From the NCBI GenBank assembly GCA_020717845.1, contig DYDG01000003.1:1-50908 (forward strand): a stretch of DNA of 50,908 nt. The letters run 5' to 3'. Source of the stretch: Marinifilum sp. (GTDB taxonomy: Bacteria; UBA9089; CG2-30-40-21). The position numbers and the translations under genes are program-made. The notes below the pieces were generated by a model, which saw only the letters and a list, made by a program, of their open reading frames with translations, was not told the DNA's origin and did not search any database. Numbering within the stretch: the stretch's first letter is position 1; each line of letters begins with the position of its first letter. Below are positions 1-9,600 of the stretch, in pieces.

Positions 1-1
1 A

Positions 2-202
2 TGGATTGTCTCTATTGATGAAGAGCTTGAGAAGACCAACAAACCCATTCCCCACAGCCGTTATGCTCAACTAATTGAAACACTCTTCGACAGGCTGTTA
101 CGGAATGCAAAATCAGCGACAACGGCATACCATATATGGTGGACAACAGTAAGCTTGACCCAACATATTGCGTACCTCTCGTGCCAAATTCTTATTCCGT
201 AA
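2..202 (+). pseudogene. 5' fragment of CHASE2 sensor gene, cut by an inserted element
   Basis: This reading frame enters from outside the window and begins WIVSIDEELEKTN, then RYAQLIETLF, which matches the start of a CHASE2 extracellular sensor domain. The frame runs into a 119-bp inverted-repeat element at position 91 and ends at a TAA (200-202) supplied by the right terminal repeat of that element. Element plus 4-bp duplication is 123 bp, so the frame is kept and only the stop codon breaks the gene. Removing them joins ETLF to ERYNSLQIGFDVFFGEDYK, a normal CHASE2 sequence that continues into the open frame at 311. The true gene start lies upstream of the window. The identification as the first part of the gene at 311-2467 is strong; whether any full-length product is made is unknown. 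Confidence 0.8.
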
Positions 203-209
203 CAGCCTG
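91..209. mobile_element. MITE-like 119-bp element, copy 1, with 4-bp target duplication
   Basis: The element has perfect 16-bp terminal inverted repeats, CAGGCTGTTACGGAAT at 91-106 and its reverse complement at 194-209. It is flanked by TCGA at 87-90 and 210-213, so the visible inverted repeat is 21 bp. It has no coding capacity. Deleting the element and one TCGA restores the CHASE2 reading frame. A second, diverged copy of the same length lies at 40364-40482 in the opposite orientation, sharing both ends and an internal TTGGGTCAAGCT block. This is the signature of a non-autonomous element moved by a DDE transposase encoded elsewhere; the transposase family cannot be told from the window. Confidence 0.85.
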
Positions 210-310
210 TCGAACGATATAATTCATTACAGATAGGCTTTGATGTATTTTTTGGGGAAGACTATAAGAATGATGACATCCTCAGTAAAGCTGTAACAAA
301 GGCAGGATGT

Positions 311-2467
311 GTGTATTTTGGAATACCCTTTGTTGATGGCAAGGGAGAAGAATATCCGGTAACAGGTTTCTCCTATCCATGTAACCCCAAGGGGACAACA
401 GACAAAATTATAGAGTTATCAGGCATGAAGAGTGCCCTTTCGGATTCAGTGCTTCAGAATGCCGCAGGTATTGGACATATCGCAAATGTTGAAACCAGAG
501 TTATCAATCGGATTCCTCTAATAGTCAGATATCAGGGCAAGCTCTACCCTTCATTAGTGCTTCAGATAGCTGGTGATTATTTTTGCAAGTCGCTGCATAT
601 TCCTAAGGAACAGTTAGAAATAGTAATAACCAAAGACTACATCAGCCTGAGAAAAAAGCGTACCAAAGATCTGCTCTGCCAGATCCCGGTTGATGAAAAA
701 TGCCAGATGCTGATAAATTTTGCCGAAACCACTAAGGATTCGTTTGCATTCAGAGTGAGGTCAATCAGGGATGTCCTGAACTTGCCTGCATCTAAAGAGC
801 TTAAAGGAAAGATTGTTCTGGCAGGAGGGGTTACAAATACAACTGGAGATATGTACACAGCACCCTTTGCCATTTATCCAGGGGTAGGCATACTGTCTAA
901 TGCCCTTGAGAATATCATTGATAATAGGTTTCTGCACCAGCCATTGAAGGGTGTCGGGTTCTTTTTGTTCCCCATCTTAACAGTTTTGATTGGCTGGGGA
1001 ATGTCAGGCAAGAGGTTGAAATGGCAAATTTGGGTGGCTATAGCAGGAGTTGTTGTATATTTGATCGGTGTCTGGTGCTGCTTTGAATATGGTGTCTGGC
1101 TTGAGTTGTTACGGCCGATAGTGGTATGGAGCGGGGTGATGGGGTGGATGATGATTGAAGGAAAAAGAGAACTGGAGAAAGAGGTGCAAAAGAAGGAAGA
1201 GGAGAAAAGATTGCTTGAGATAAAGATTAGAGAGAATGAGGAGGAAATTTCAAAACTCCATAGTGAAATTAACATATCGCAGAAGAATGGGGCGGCAGAA
1301 ACTCAACAATTGAACGCAAGAATTCAGGAGCTTGAGGATGAGGATAAAAGGTTGCGGAATAAGCCATTAAATGGACTCAGGATATCACTTAATGGAAACA
1401 AGGCTACAATATCCTTCAGGGAGGAGACAGTTTATATCTCAAAAGGCCAGGCACTGTTACTCAGACATGTTATACAGGAACAGAATAGAAAAAATACTGG
1501 GGTGCATTGGGTATGGGGCTGCTTTATCTTTACTGGTTGGGTAAATCATCTGCCTAAGGATCCAAAGAATACTTTTTCTCAGCAGATTGATGAGTTGAAT
1601 AAAACCTTTGGAAAGATGCTGAAAAAACTGGAAAAGGAAGGGAATATTAAGGAAAAAATCAAGATTATTGGTAGTTGCAAAGGTGATACCCATCCATTCC
1701 TGTTAGCACAAAGTAACTCTGAATATGAGTGTAATATCTCAAAAGCCTTTCAGTATGTAAGAGAAGCATCAGAGCTATTAGACAAGAATGATCTAAAGGG
1801 TGCGTTAGACACTGTCTATAATGCAATAAGTGAGGATACGGAGAATGTTGAGGCATATATGAAACTGCTGGATATCTATATGGAGTCAAAAAAGGCTGTA
1901 AAGGAGGAATCCATGCGGGATGCTGGGGAGAAATTGAACTCTGTTGTTAAAAAATACGATAAGTGTATAAAGACAATTATATTGTCTGAATATGGGAAAA
2001 TTGACTCTGTTAAGGACGAGCTAAAGACGATGAAAAATAGAAGAGGTGTTATAGCTGCTTATCTTTCAAGAATTGACTGGGGCAAAAAGGAAAAGTCGCA
2101 GGAACAAGACCCAGTATTTGTGGAAATACTTGGCTTAATGGAAAAAGTAAGAAATGAAGATCATAATGCCTTTGATCAGCTAAGGGAATATGAGTACATA
2201 AAAGAGATTCTAAAGACGGTAGAAAATATAATATCGAGGGAAAATCCAGAGATAGATAGGAATGAACCGAATGAACGGAATGAACTGAAGAATACTGTGT
2301 TAAGTCTGTTTTGGACTGTTCTTACGGGAACATGGGATAAAGATAGATGCACAGATATCAAATTACTCAAGTCCTATTTTATTGAGAGTGTGAAACGCCA
2401 AGTTTGTGAGATGTTGATAAATAGAGAGTATCAGCTGATTACGCAAGAGGAGATGGAGAGGTTATGA
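311..2467 (+). CDS. CHASE2 sensor protein with C-terminal winged-helix/TPR-like region (3' part of split gene)
   Basis: The frame is open from the element's stop at 202; the first usable start is GTG at 311, preceded by only a weak purine stretch. Residues about 1-205 are the rest of a CHASE2 domain (ligand-sensing, outside the cytoplasmic membrane), with KGKIVLAGGVTNTTGD and GVGILSNALENIID typical of its end. Three membrane segments follow at about 217-232, 238-258 and 266-282, then a charged coiled coil at about 284-352. Residues about 357-443 resemble an OmpR-like winged-helix domain, followed by helical TPR/BTAD-like sequence. There is no histidine kinase, cyclase or GGDEF output domain. 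The product from GTG would lack the N-terminal membrane helix and half of CHASE2, so it may be non-functional. Its stop overlaps the convergent HEPN gene by 6 bp. Confidence 0.7.
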   Translation: MYFGIPFVDGKGEEYPVTGFSYPCNPKGTTDKIIELSGMKSALSDSVLQNAAGIGHIANVETRVINRIPLIVRYQGKLYPSLVLQIAGDYFCKSLHIPKEQLEIVITKDYISLRKKRTKDLLCQIPVDEKCQMLINFAETTKDSFAFRVRSIRDVLNLPASKELKGKIVLAGGVTNTTGDMYTAPFAIYPGVGILSNALENIIDNRFLHQPLKGVGFFLFPILTVLIGWGMSGKRLKWQIWVAIAGVVVYLIGVWCCFEYGVWLELLRPIVVWSGVMGWMMIEGKRELEKEVQKKEEEKRLLEIKIRENEEEISKLHSEINISQKNGAAETQQLNARIQELEDEDKRLRNKPLNGLRISLNGNKATISFREETVYISKGQALLLRHVIQEQNRKNTGVHWVWGCFIFTGWVNHLPKDPKNTFSQQIDELNKTFGKMLKKLEKEGNIKEKIKIIGSCKGDTHPFLLAQSNSEYECNISKAFQYVREASELLDKNDLKGALDTVYNAISEDTENVEAYMKLLDIYMESKKAVKEESMRDAGEKLNSVVKKYDKCIKTIILSEYGKIDSVKDELKTMKNRRGVIAAYLSRIDWGKKEKSQEQDPVFVEILGLMEKVRNEDHNAFDQLREYEYIKEILKTVENIISRENPEIDRNEPNERNELKNTVLSLFWTVLTGTWDKDRCTDIKLLKSYFIESVKRQVCEMLINREYQLITQEEMERL

Positions 2468-2929
2468 TAAAAGCTGTGTATCAGAACATTTCTCGCATGA
2501 GATTTCTGGTAATTCTATATCCGAAGCAACTATTTTTGCTATTGTCGACTCTATCATGCTAACGAACCTTTTAGCCTGCTTAAGTTGATTTTCAGCATCT
2601 TCTTTCTCAAATTCAACATAGTCATCATAGTCAGAAGCTTCTCGTCCACTTTTAGCATCCTTTAATATTACGCTGCAATTCTTAGGAAGAATACCTGTCT
2701 TTACCCAATACTGATTAAAAAAAGAAATGACTCCACTATGTTTTTTGCTATCTAATTTTAGTAATGCCAGCAAGGCTCTTGCTGATGAAAAGATAGCATA
2801 ATATGACCGACCAATAACCTCACCATAAAGGCATATTGACATCATTCCTTCAGCAGCTTTTATCTTCTCTCTGGCCTTCTCCAATCGGTATTGAGCCAAT
2901 TCAATTTGAGCCGCTTCTATCTTATTCAT
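2462..2929 (-). CDS. HEPN-domain protein, putative toxin of a MNT/HEPN pair
   Basis: The 155-residue all-helical protein has the layout of the HEPN family (PF05168-like): an N-terminal helix with QYRLEKAREKIKAAE, then GRSYYAIFSSARALL, KKHSGVISFFNQYWVKTG and a DYDDYVEFEKEDAENQL helix. HEPN proteins paired with MNT nucleotidyltransferases are usually RNA-cleaving toxins or regulators. The common family motif YYA(I/M)FHAARALL has a His after Phe; here it is Ser, so the usual R-x6-H pair is incomplete and RNase activity is doubtful. Its ATG overlaps the TGA of the upstream nucleotidyltransferase (ATGA), showing translational coupling. The family call is firm; activity is inference. Confidence 0.85.
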   Translation of the reverse strand: MNKIEAAQIELAQYRLEKAREKIKAAEGMMSICLYGEVIGRSYYAIFSSARALLALLKLDSKKHSGVISFFNQYWVKTGILPKNCSVILKDAKSGREASDYDDYVEFEKEDAENQLKQAKRFVSMIESTIAKIVASDIELPEISCEKCSDTQLLS

Positions 2930-3270
2930 AGAGGGATTCCCTCCTTTTGTAAAGTTTGGCTAAAAAGTGTTTGCATCTGTTGATTTTTTCTTCTTTCAAA
3001 AGAGGAATAAATTGCAGGAGAAATTTCGCAATTGAATCTTAAATCAATCTCTGTAGCCAGTTTCGCAATTTTGTGGGATAATTCCCAATTTTTCTTTTGG
3101 AGTACCAAAAGGATATCAATATCCGAGTCTTGTCTGTAATCTCCACGAACCTTAGACCCAAATATTTTTATCTCCTCAAGGTTGTCTCCTAACAAAGCCT
3201 TAATTTTTCGAGTGAATATATCTACTGCCTTCTGTTCATTTCCTGAAAGGTAACTGGTATATCCTTTCAT
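2926..3270 (-). CDS. MNT-type nucleotidyltransferase, partner of HEPN protein
   Basis: This is a 114-residue minimal nucleotidyltransferase. The motif GSKVRGDYRQDSDIDILLVL is the GSxxRG...SDxD active-site signature that binds Mg-NTP. I start it at ATG 3270 (MKGYTSYLSGNEQ) because AGGAG lies seven bases upstream; an in-frame extension to 3372 has no ribosome site and reads through a dispersed repeat. In known MntA/HepT systems the nucleotidyltransferase is the antitoxin and AMPylates the HEPN toxin. Gene order (antitoxin first, 4-bp overlap) fits that arrangement. Confidence in the family is high; the partnership is inferred from overlap. Confidence 0.88.
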   Translation of the reverse strand: MKGYTSYLSGNEQKAVDIFTRKIKALLGDNLEEIKIFGSKVRGDYRQDSDIDILLVLQKKNWELSHKIAKLATEIDLRFNCEISPAIYSSFERRKNQQMQTLFSQTLQKEGIPL

Positions 3271-3648
3271 TGCTAACTCCTGTTTGTGTACTTCATCTTC
3301 TTGCCTCACACCTTTTATAGTAACACGAAGTATTACCAAAGTCAAGAAAAATCTTGCTAAGAAATAGAACACGGATTGGACGGATGCAACGGATTTCCAC
3401 AGATCAGAGTTATAAAAGATCCGTGAAAATCCGTCAAATCCGTGTCATCCGTGTTCTATAACTCCTTGTAACATCAAAACAAAGCTAAGTTTTGACACAT
3501 TTCTGAAATCTTTCAAGTATTACTATACAGAAGAATAATTTGCTCGGATCTATCATCCTGTTCGGGCAAAAAAAGGAGGTGAAAGAGGTAAATAATGGGT
3601 GTTAATATAGATATTCAGTGAATGATTATATTAAGGAGGTATGGAAAA
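3271..3648. other. Intergenic region between MNT gene and giant secreted protein gene
   Basis: Besides the palindrome at 3365-3462, this stretch has a TTGACA box at 3492-3497 but no convincing -10 hexamer at normal spacing. At 3575-3621 a strong ribosome-binding stretch (AAAAGGAGGTGA) precedes a tiny frame ATG GGT GTT AAT ATA GAT ATT CAG TGA; this could be a leader peptide but is too short to support. No other gene was found. Confidence 0.4.
3365..3462. repeat. Long imperfect palindrome of the ATCCGTG repeat family, copy 1
   Basis: The left arm reads ATAGAACACGGATTGGACGG and the right arm ends CCGTGTCATCCGTGTTCTAT, so the two ends can pair over much of their length. The right half recurs at 32711-32750 with two mismatches in about 42 bases, and the core recurs as a perfect hairpin at 11284-11323. 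It lies between the MNT gene and the giant secreted-protein gene. Repeats built from ATCCGTGAAAATCCGT occur in many environmental genomes. Confidence 0.8.
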
Positions 3649-6600
3649 ATGAAAAAAATCTGGATAACTTTTTTCGCAGTGGCATTGATGTTAGGAATTT
3701 TTTTGATGCCGCAAATCGCCAATGCTGATATCATTGTTGATGATAAAAGTAGTGGTTTTGAAAAGCATGGAACATATTTTCAAGAGAAAAATGTTGGTTA
3801 TGCGAATCATATGTACTACACTTACAGCAATGGTAATACACTGGATTGTTGGGGCAGGTGGAACTTCACAGTACTCGATGCTGGTGCTTATGAGGTTTAT
3901 GTCCATATTCCTAAGGAGGGAGCTACTTCCAAACAGGCAAAGTATCAGATTTGTCATAATGGACAGACAAACTCTATGATTATAGACCAGTCTCCACGTA
4001 ATAATGAGTGGATAAGTCTTGGGATTTACTGCTTTAGCAAAGGGGGCAATCAGTATGTGCAACTAAATGATAACACTGGGGAGCCAAAATATCCTGCTGC
4101 AGGGTATAAGATGATAGGGTATGATGCAGTGAAGCTTACACTTAAAAACAATATTTTAGTGCAGTTTTCAGATAAGGTTTACTGGTTGCAGAATGGACGG
4201 ACTTACCCTTTAAGCGGTCAGAGTATAGTAGATGACAAAATGTCTTCTCTGTCAGGATCAGGATGGAGCTGGGCTAATAATCATAAAGTTCCTGCTCTTT
4301 TCTGTCCACAGGGGCCGGTGTTTGCAGGAATAGCTTCAAATGGGCTGCTAATCAAAGATATGGATAATAAGGGTAAAACATATTATATTGAGAACCAAAA
4401 GAAGCGATACATCACCGGTCCGAGTGCTTTTGCTGCTCAAGGCTTCAAGTGGGCAGATGTGATAGATGTAACCGCAGCAATAATCAGCATATGGCCTGAT
4501 GGACCAAGCATTCCTCCTGCTGAAGAAGAACCCAAATGCAGCGTGCAAATTACTGCTGGACCATCTGTTGATCCAAATCAGGTGGAGTCTGGTGGTTCAT
4601 GCAATTGCTCTGTAGCTGTCAGCAGCTCAAAAGGCCATAGCTTATCATACCAGTGGACTGCAACGGATGGAACTTTCGACAACCCTAACTCGCAAAATCC
4701 AGTATGGAGAGCTCCGCAGAATACAGGTAGTTCAATAGCCTCCTACAATCTTACCGTGACTGTGCAGTGCAGTAAATGTGGTAAGTCAGATAAGGGGAAT
4801 TGCGAGGTGGGGGTAAAGCCTGAGCCGTCTCGATCTGTTACACTCAGTATATCTTCAGACTATGGCGACCCATCCCCTTCTCGTGGTGCTCACAAGTACC
4901 CAGAAGGCAGCGATATCACAGCTTCTGTCAGTTCTCCTGTAAGTGGAGGAATCGGGATACAATACATCTGCACTGGTTTCACAGGTGGAGGGTCTGTGCC
5001 TGCAAAGGGTAATGGTTCTTCCATACATTTTACTGCTACTCAAGATAGTACCCTGCAATGGAGTTGGAAAACACAATACTATTTAACTGCCTCAGCATCA
5101 ACAGGTGGCAAGGTTACACCAGTTTCCGGCTGGTATGACAAGGGTACGAGTGTATCATTAACCGCTATTGAGGATAGCGGGTATGCGTTTAGTGGTTGGA
5201 ACGGAGTCGATAAAACGAATTCTGCTACTCCTGCTACAATAAAGATGGATGGGGCTAAAGAGGTTGTGGCGAATTTCAAACTATCTGAACAGTCTGAACA
5301 GCCTCAATTTAAGGTGCCATGGAGCGGTGAAGGCAAAATAACTCAGGGGAATAACTACGCATCATCAACTCATTGTGCCCATGATACATGGGATAACACT
5401 TACGCAATAGATGTGGCGTTGAGTGTTGGTACTGATGTTCTTGCTCCTGCAAACGGAGTTATAAGTTGGTGTGGCACTCGTAACGCTGGAGGAATGGAGT
5501 TAGCAATTGATTGTCCTGGACCAACTGGCAAAACATTTACAATGGTTTTTTGTCATCTGAGTAAAATTATCAAAAAAAGAGGAAAAGTTAAGCAGGGAGA
5601 AATAATTGCAAAAAGTGGGAATACGGGCAATAATACTACAGGTCCTCATTTGCATTTTCATCTATGGAATGGCACAGGAGGTCGAGATTCCCATACAATG
5701 CCAATTGAACGATTGGTTATGAAACAGATTGGGAATGATGCTGATTTCAGAGAATATAATGCCAGACAAGGTGAATTAGATCACGACAAAATTGCACATA
5801 AGAAATTTGAGTCGAATAATTCTCCTTCTTTTGGTGGAACTGGAGGAAATGAGCCCGCTATCTCTACTGTAACCCCCGATTCAGGCAAAAATAGCGAAAG
5901 TATTCAGGTTACTATTTGTGGTGATAATTTCCAGGAAGGAGCAGAAGTCGAACTGTTCAACGATAGTGTTTCAATTTTTGGCACAGCTACTATTATAGCC
6001 GCCTCTACAACCCTTACCACTATCTTTGATTTGAAAAACAGTAGTCCGGGTTCATGGAGTATAATGGTGACCAATCCTGATGATCAGTCAACAACCTTGA
6101 TCGATAGCTTTGTCCTCGTTGAAAAGCCGGCAGGTGCAGGTACAGTAGTTAAAGGCATCATTGCTGAGGATGCTACATGGACAGTTGAAAATAGCCCATA
6201 CATAGTGGTTGACAATATCCTGGTTGAATCCGGAAATACTCTCAGGATTGAGCCTGGGGTAAAGGTAAGGTTTGATGGACCATATTGTTTGCAGGTGGAA
6301 GGAACACTGAAAGCAATAGGAACTTCCAAAGATATGATTGCGTTTACTACAAACAAACCATCTGCTGCAACATGGTGCGGGATAAAGTTCAATGAAAAAT
6401 GTAAGAATAATGTGCAGCAAATTAAATATTGTCTGATAGAATATGCCGGATGTGGAATATCCTACACTACAGGTTTGCATGATAAAGGAACAATAACCAT
6501 GGCCGTGTTCTCTCACAACAAGATTGAACATTGTGGTACTGGAATTTCTTTAAGTTTCACAGGAGATTATCCGGAAGTAGTTAAGATTGACCACAACACC

Positions 6601-9600
6601 ATTCAATATAATACCACAGGGCTTCAGTGTGATGTTTATGCTGGAGCAACAATAGCTTTTAACACCATATCCTCCAATAAAGCATATGGTGTTTATGTGA
6701 CTTGGCCATACTCCAGGGTTAATATTGGATACAACACGATTACTGAAAATGGGACAAGCAGTATGAACGATGGCAGTGGTGTCAAAAGTGCGAGCTTCTA
6801 TGGCGTGGCAAACTACAACAACATATACAACAATGCCCCCTATGATTTCTACAATGCGTACATCAATCATGAACGTCCAATGGATGCTAAAAATAACTGG
6901 TGGGGCACAACCAACATCAGCGATATTGGAAAACATATCCATGGTGAGTATGACTCTTTTGGGCGAGATACAGTGAAATTCAAGCCAATTTTAACTGCAC
7001 CAGTTCAGTCCCCTGTCACTCATCAGGTTTGCGTAACACCCGGGGCAGTTTCAGCAGGCACTCACTCGATTGTACTGAGAGCTTCCATCTCAGGTATAGG
7101 TGTCCTCAGCCCTGCTATAACAGAGGCAGAATACTTTATGGAGATTAATGGCAGCGGGATAAAGATGTCTGCTGCTGATGGTGCATTTGATTCATCAGAA
7201 GAGGAGGCTGTTGCCTGGATTTCTACCGCTGGTTGGACTATTGGGACAAGAACAATCTATGTCCGTGCAAAGGATGCTGAGGATAGATGGGGGATGGTTG
7301 GATCAGCCATTGTAACTGTAGGCACACCTACTCTACCCGCAGCCACTCTTTCTATCACGCCGGCTATTAAAAAGGTAGACATTGGGGCTACATTTACTCT
7401 GGTGGTCAAGGCAGAAAATGCAGAAGGGCTTACCGGTGCAGACTGCTTTCTCTCATTTAACCCACAGGTGTTGGAAGCAAAAACGATTACATCTATGCTT
7501 TTGCCGATAATCAGTTCGCAATTCAATAATTCGGCAGGACACATAGATTTTGGAGCAGGGTTGTTTTCAGGAAGCGGCAGCAGTTCTGGAACATTGGCGG
7601 TGATTGAATTCATGGCTAAGAACACAGGCAACAGTTCCATAGTGTTTAACTCTGATACGGCTAATAACCGCGAGACTGTTCTCCTCAGAGGTTCGGAAAG
7701 GATTCCCTTTGAGGCAGAAACAGCAAAGGTTGAGGTTACACACTCCGGCGGTATTAAAGGTTGTGTTGTTCTGGTGCCTGGACATGGAACAGAAACCGTA
7801 AACCATGCAGGGATCAGGATAGATGTGGCAGGCACAAGTCTGGGTACTTACACAGACAGTGCTGGTTTCTTTACAATTTGCAGCGTTCCTGCTGGCAGCT
7901 ATAGGATTACAGCTAATATTGCCGGTGCATCTATAGGAACATGGACAGTGGTTGTCCATCCAGGGACAGATACTGTGCTGCAAAACATGGCTCTACTCAA
8001 TGGAGATGCTACTGGTGATGGCAAAGTGAATACATTTGACTTTGCAAGACTCAGAGCTGCATATTTTGAAAAAGCGGGGCGTGAAAGCTGGAACGATACA
8101 GGGGACTTCACCCGTGATGGCTTTGTGAATGCTGATTTTAGCGGGGATGCTGTGGTAAATATCCAGGATTTTGGTATATTGCGGACAAATTACTTCAAAC
8201 AGATGCCAGTGTCAGTCAGCGATACCAGAAGCATACATGCCCCTATGTTAAAAGCTGCAAGCATGGCAGCTATGCCATGCCTGTTTATAGCTCCTGCTGT
8301 AACAACTATTAATGCTGTAGGTGAAGAGTTTCCATTGGCTGTAAAGATTGAAGATGGGAAAGACCTTGCCGGTATTGATTTCTACCTTTGCTTCAACCCT
8401 GAGCTGCTTGAGGTAACCAGGATTGAAGAAGGTACTCTCATTCCGCAGATTACTTCGCAGGTTGATAATGCCACTGGCATTATAGCCTATGGTGCTGGAA
8501 AGATTTCAGGGAATGTTGAAGGAAGTGGTACAGTAGCCACTATCTTCTTCAAGGTAAAGAGCATGGGAACCTCTGCAATAAGGTTTGATACCGATAGCCA
8601 GAGGAATACCACGCTTCTTGATAGTAGTGGTAAGACTATTAGCTTTACCACCACAGGTTCAATTGTTATGGTAGAGATGCCGAAAGATGATCCTATCGAA
8701 CCAGATTCTCCGGCAACATCAACAATTACGCTGTCTCTCCACACCCAATCACCCTGTTTTGCCGGCTCAGAGTTTATGGTGGACATTTGTGCAGGGAATG
8801 ATATTAGCCAGGTTACTGACCTGTTTTCCCTACACCTCAACCTCTCTTGCTCTAAGCCGGAAGTAGTTAAGATTATCGAAGCTGTATCCGGGGAGATTAT
8901 GGGAACAGATTCGGTGTTTATAACCAGAATGATGGATGATGGGGTAGAATTCACGGTTAGCAGAAGGGCTGCACAGGAAGGAATAAACAGTAGCGGGGTT
9001 GTGTCCAGGGCAAAATGCAGGGTTTCTGGTGAGGCTATGTCAGGAACAGTTTCCTTTAATCTGAATGCAGTTAAGGCATTTGATTCAAAGGGTAATCCCA
9101 TTAACTATCGAGTTGTTCAGGAACAGATAAAAATTAATCGGGTAATCATCAAACCGGTGATGAGTTCCGGTCAATCAACTCCAGCAGGCTCGATAACTGT
9201 TTTGGAAATACAGGTAGGTGATGAGAATAATCCGGTGGCTAACTTGCAGGGTGTCTCCTTCAGATTAAAATGGACAGGAGCAAATCTGTTGTCAGTCCAT
9301 AAAGTAGAGATAGGGAGTCTGTTTGATGCACAGTCACTGCTTTATTCAACTTCAGACAGGCCAGATGAGATAAGCGTATGTGTTGCACAGAAGAGTAACC
9401 ATACCGGTGCAAGTGGATACGGTAGTATAGCTAGAATTTATCTGAAGGCAGGAGAAAATGTCTCTGCTGAGACAGAAATCACCCTAAATATTGATCAGGT
9501 AACTCCATATGGTGCTGTAAGTTTAATTCCTTGCCCAGGGAATCTGACTATCATACCGCAAGAATGGTCTTGCATCTGGCCTGGGGACACCAATAACGAC

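Noticed and set aside
3271-3372. Longer start of the MNT nucleotidyltransferase
   Set aside because: The extension would encode an unrelated hydrophobic segment, while ATG 3270 has AGGAG at the right distance.
3575-3626. Leader peptide MGVNIDIQ before the giant protein
   Set aside because: Good ribosome site but only eight codons, with no attenuator structure or regulatory codon run.
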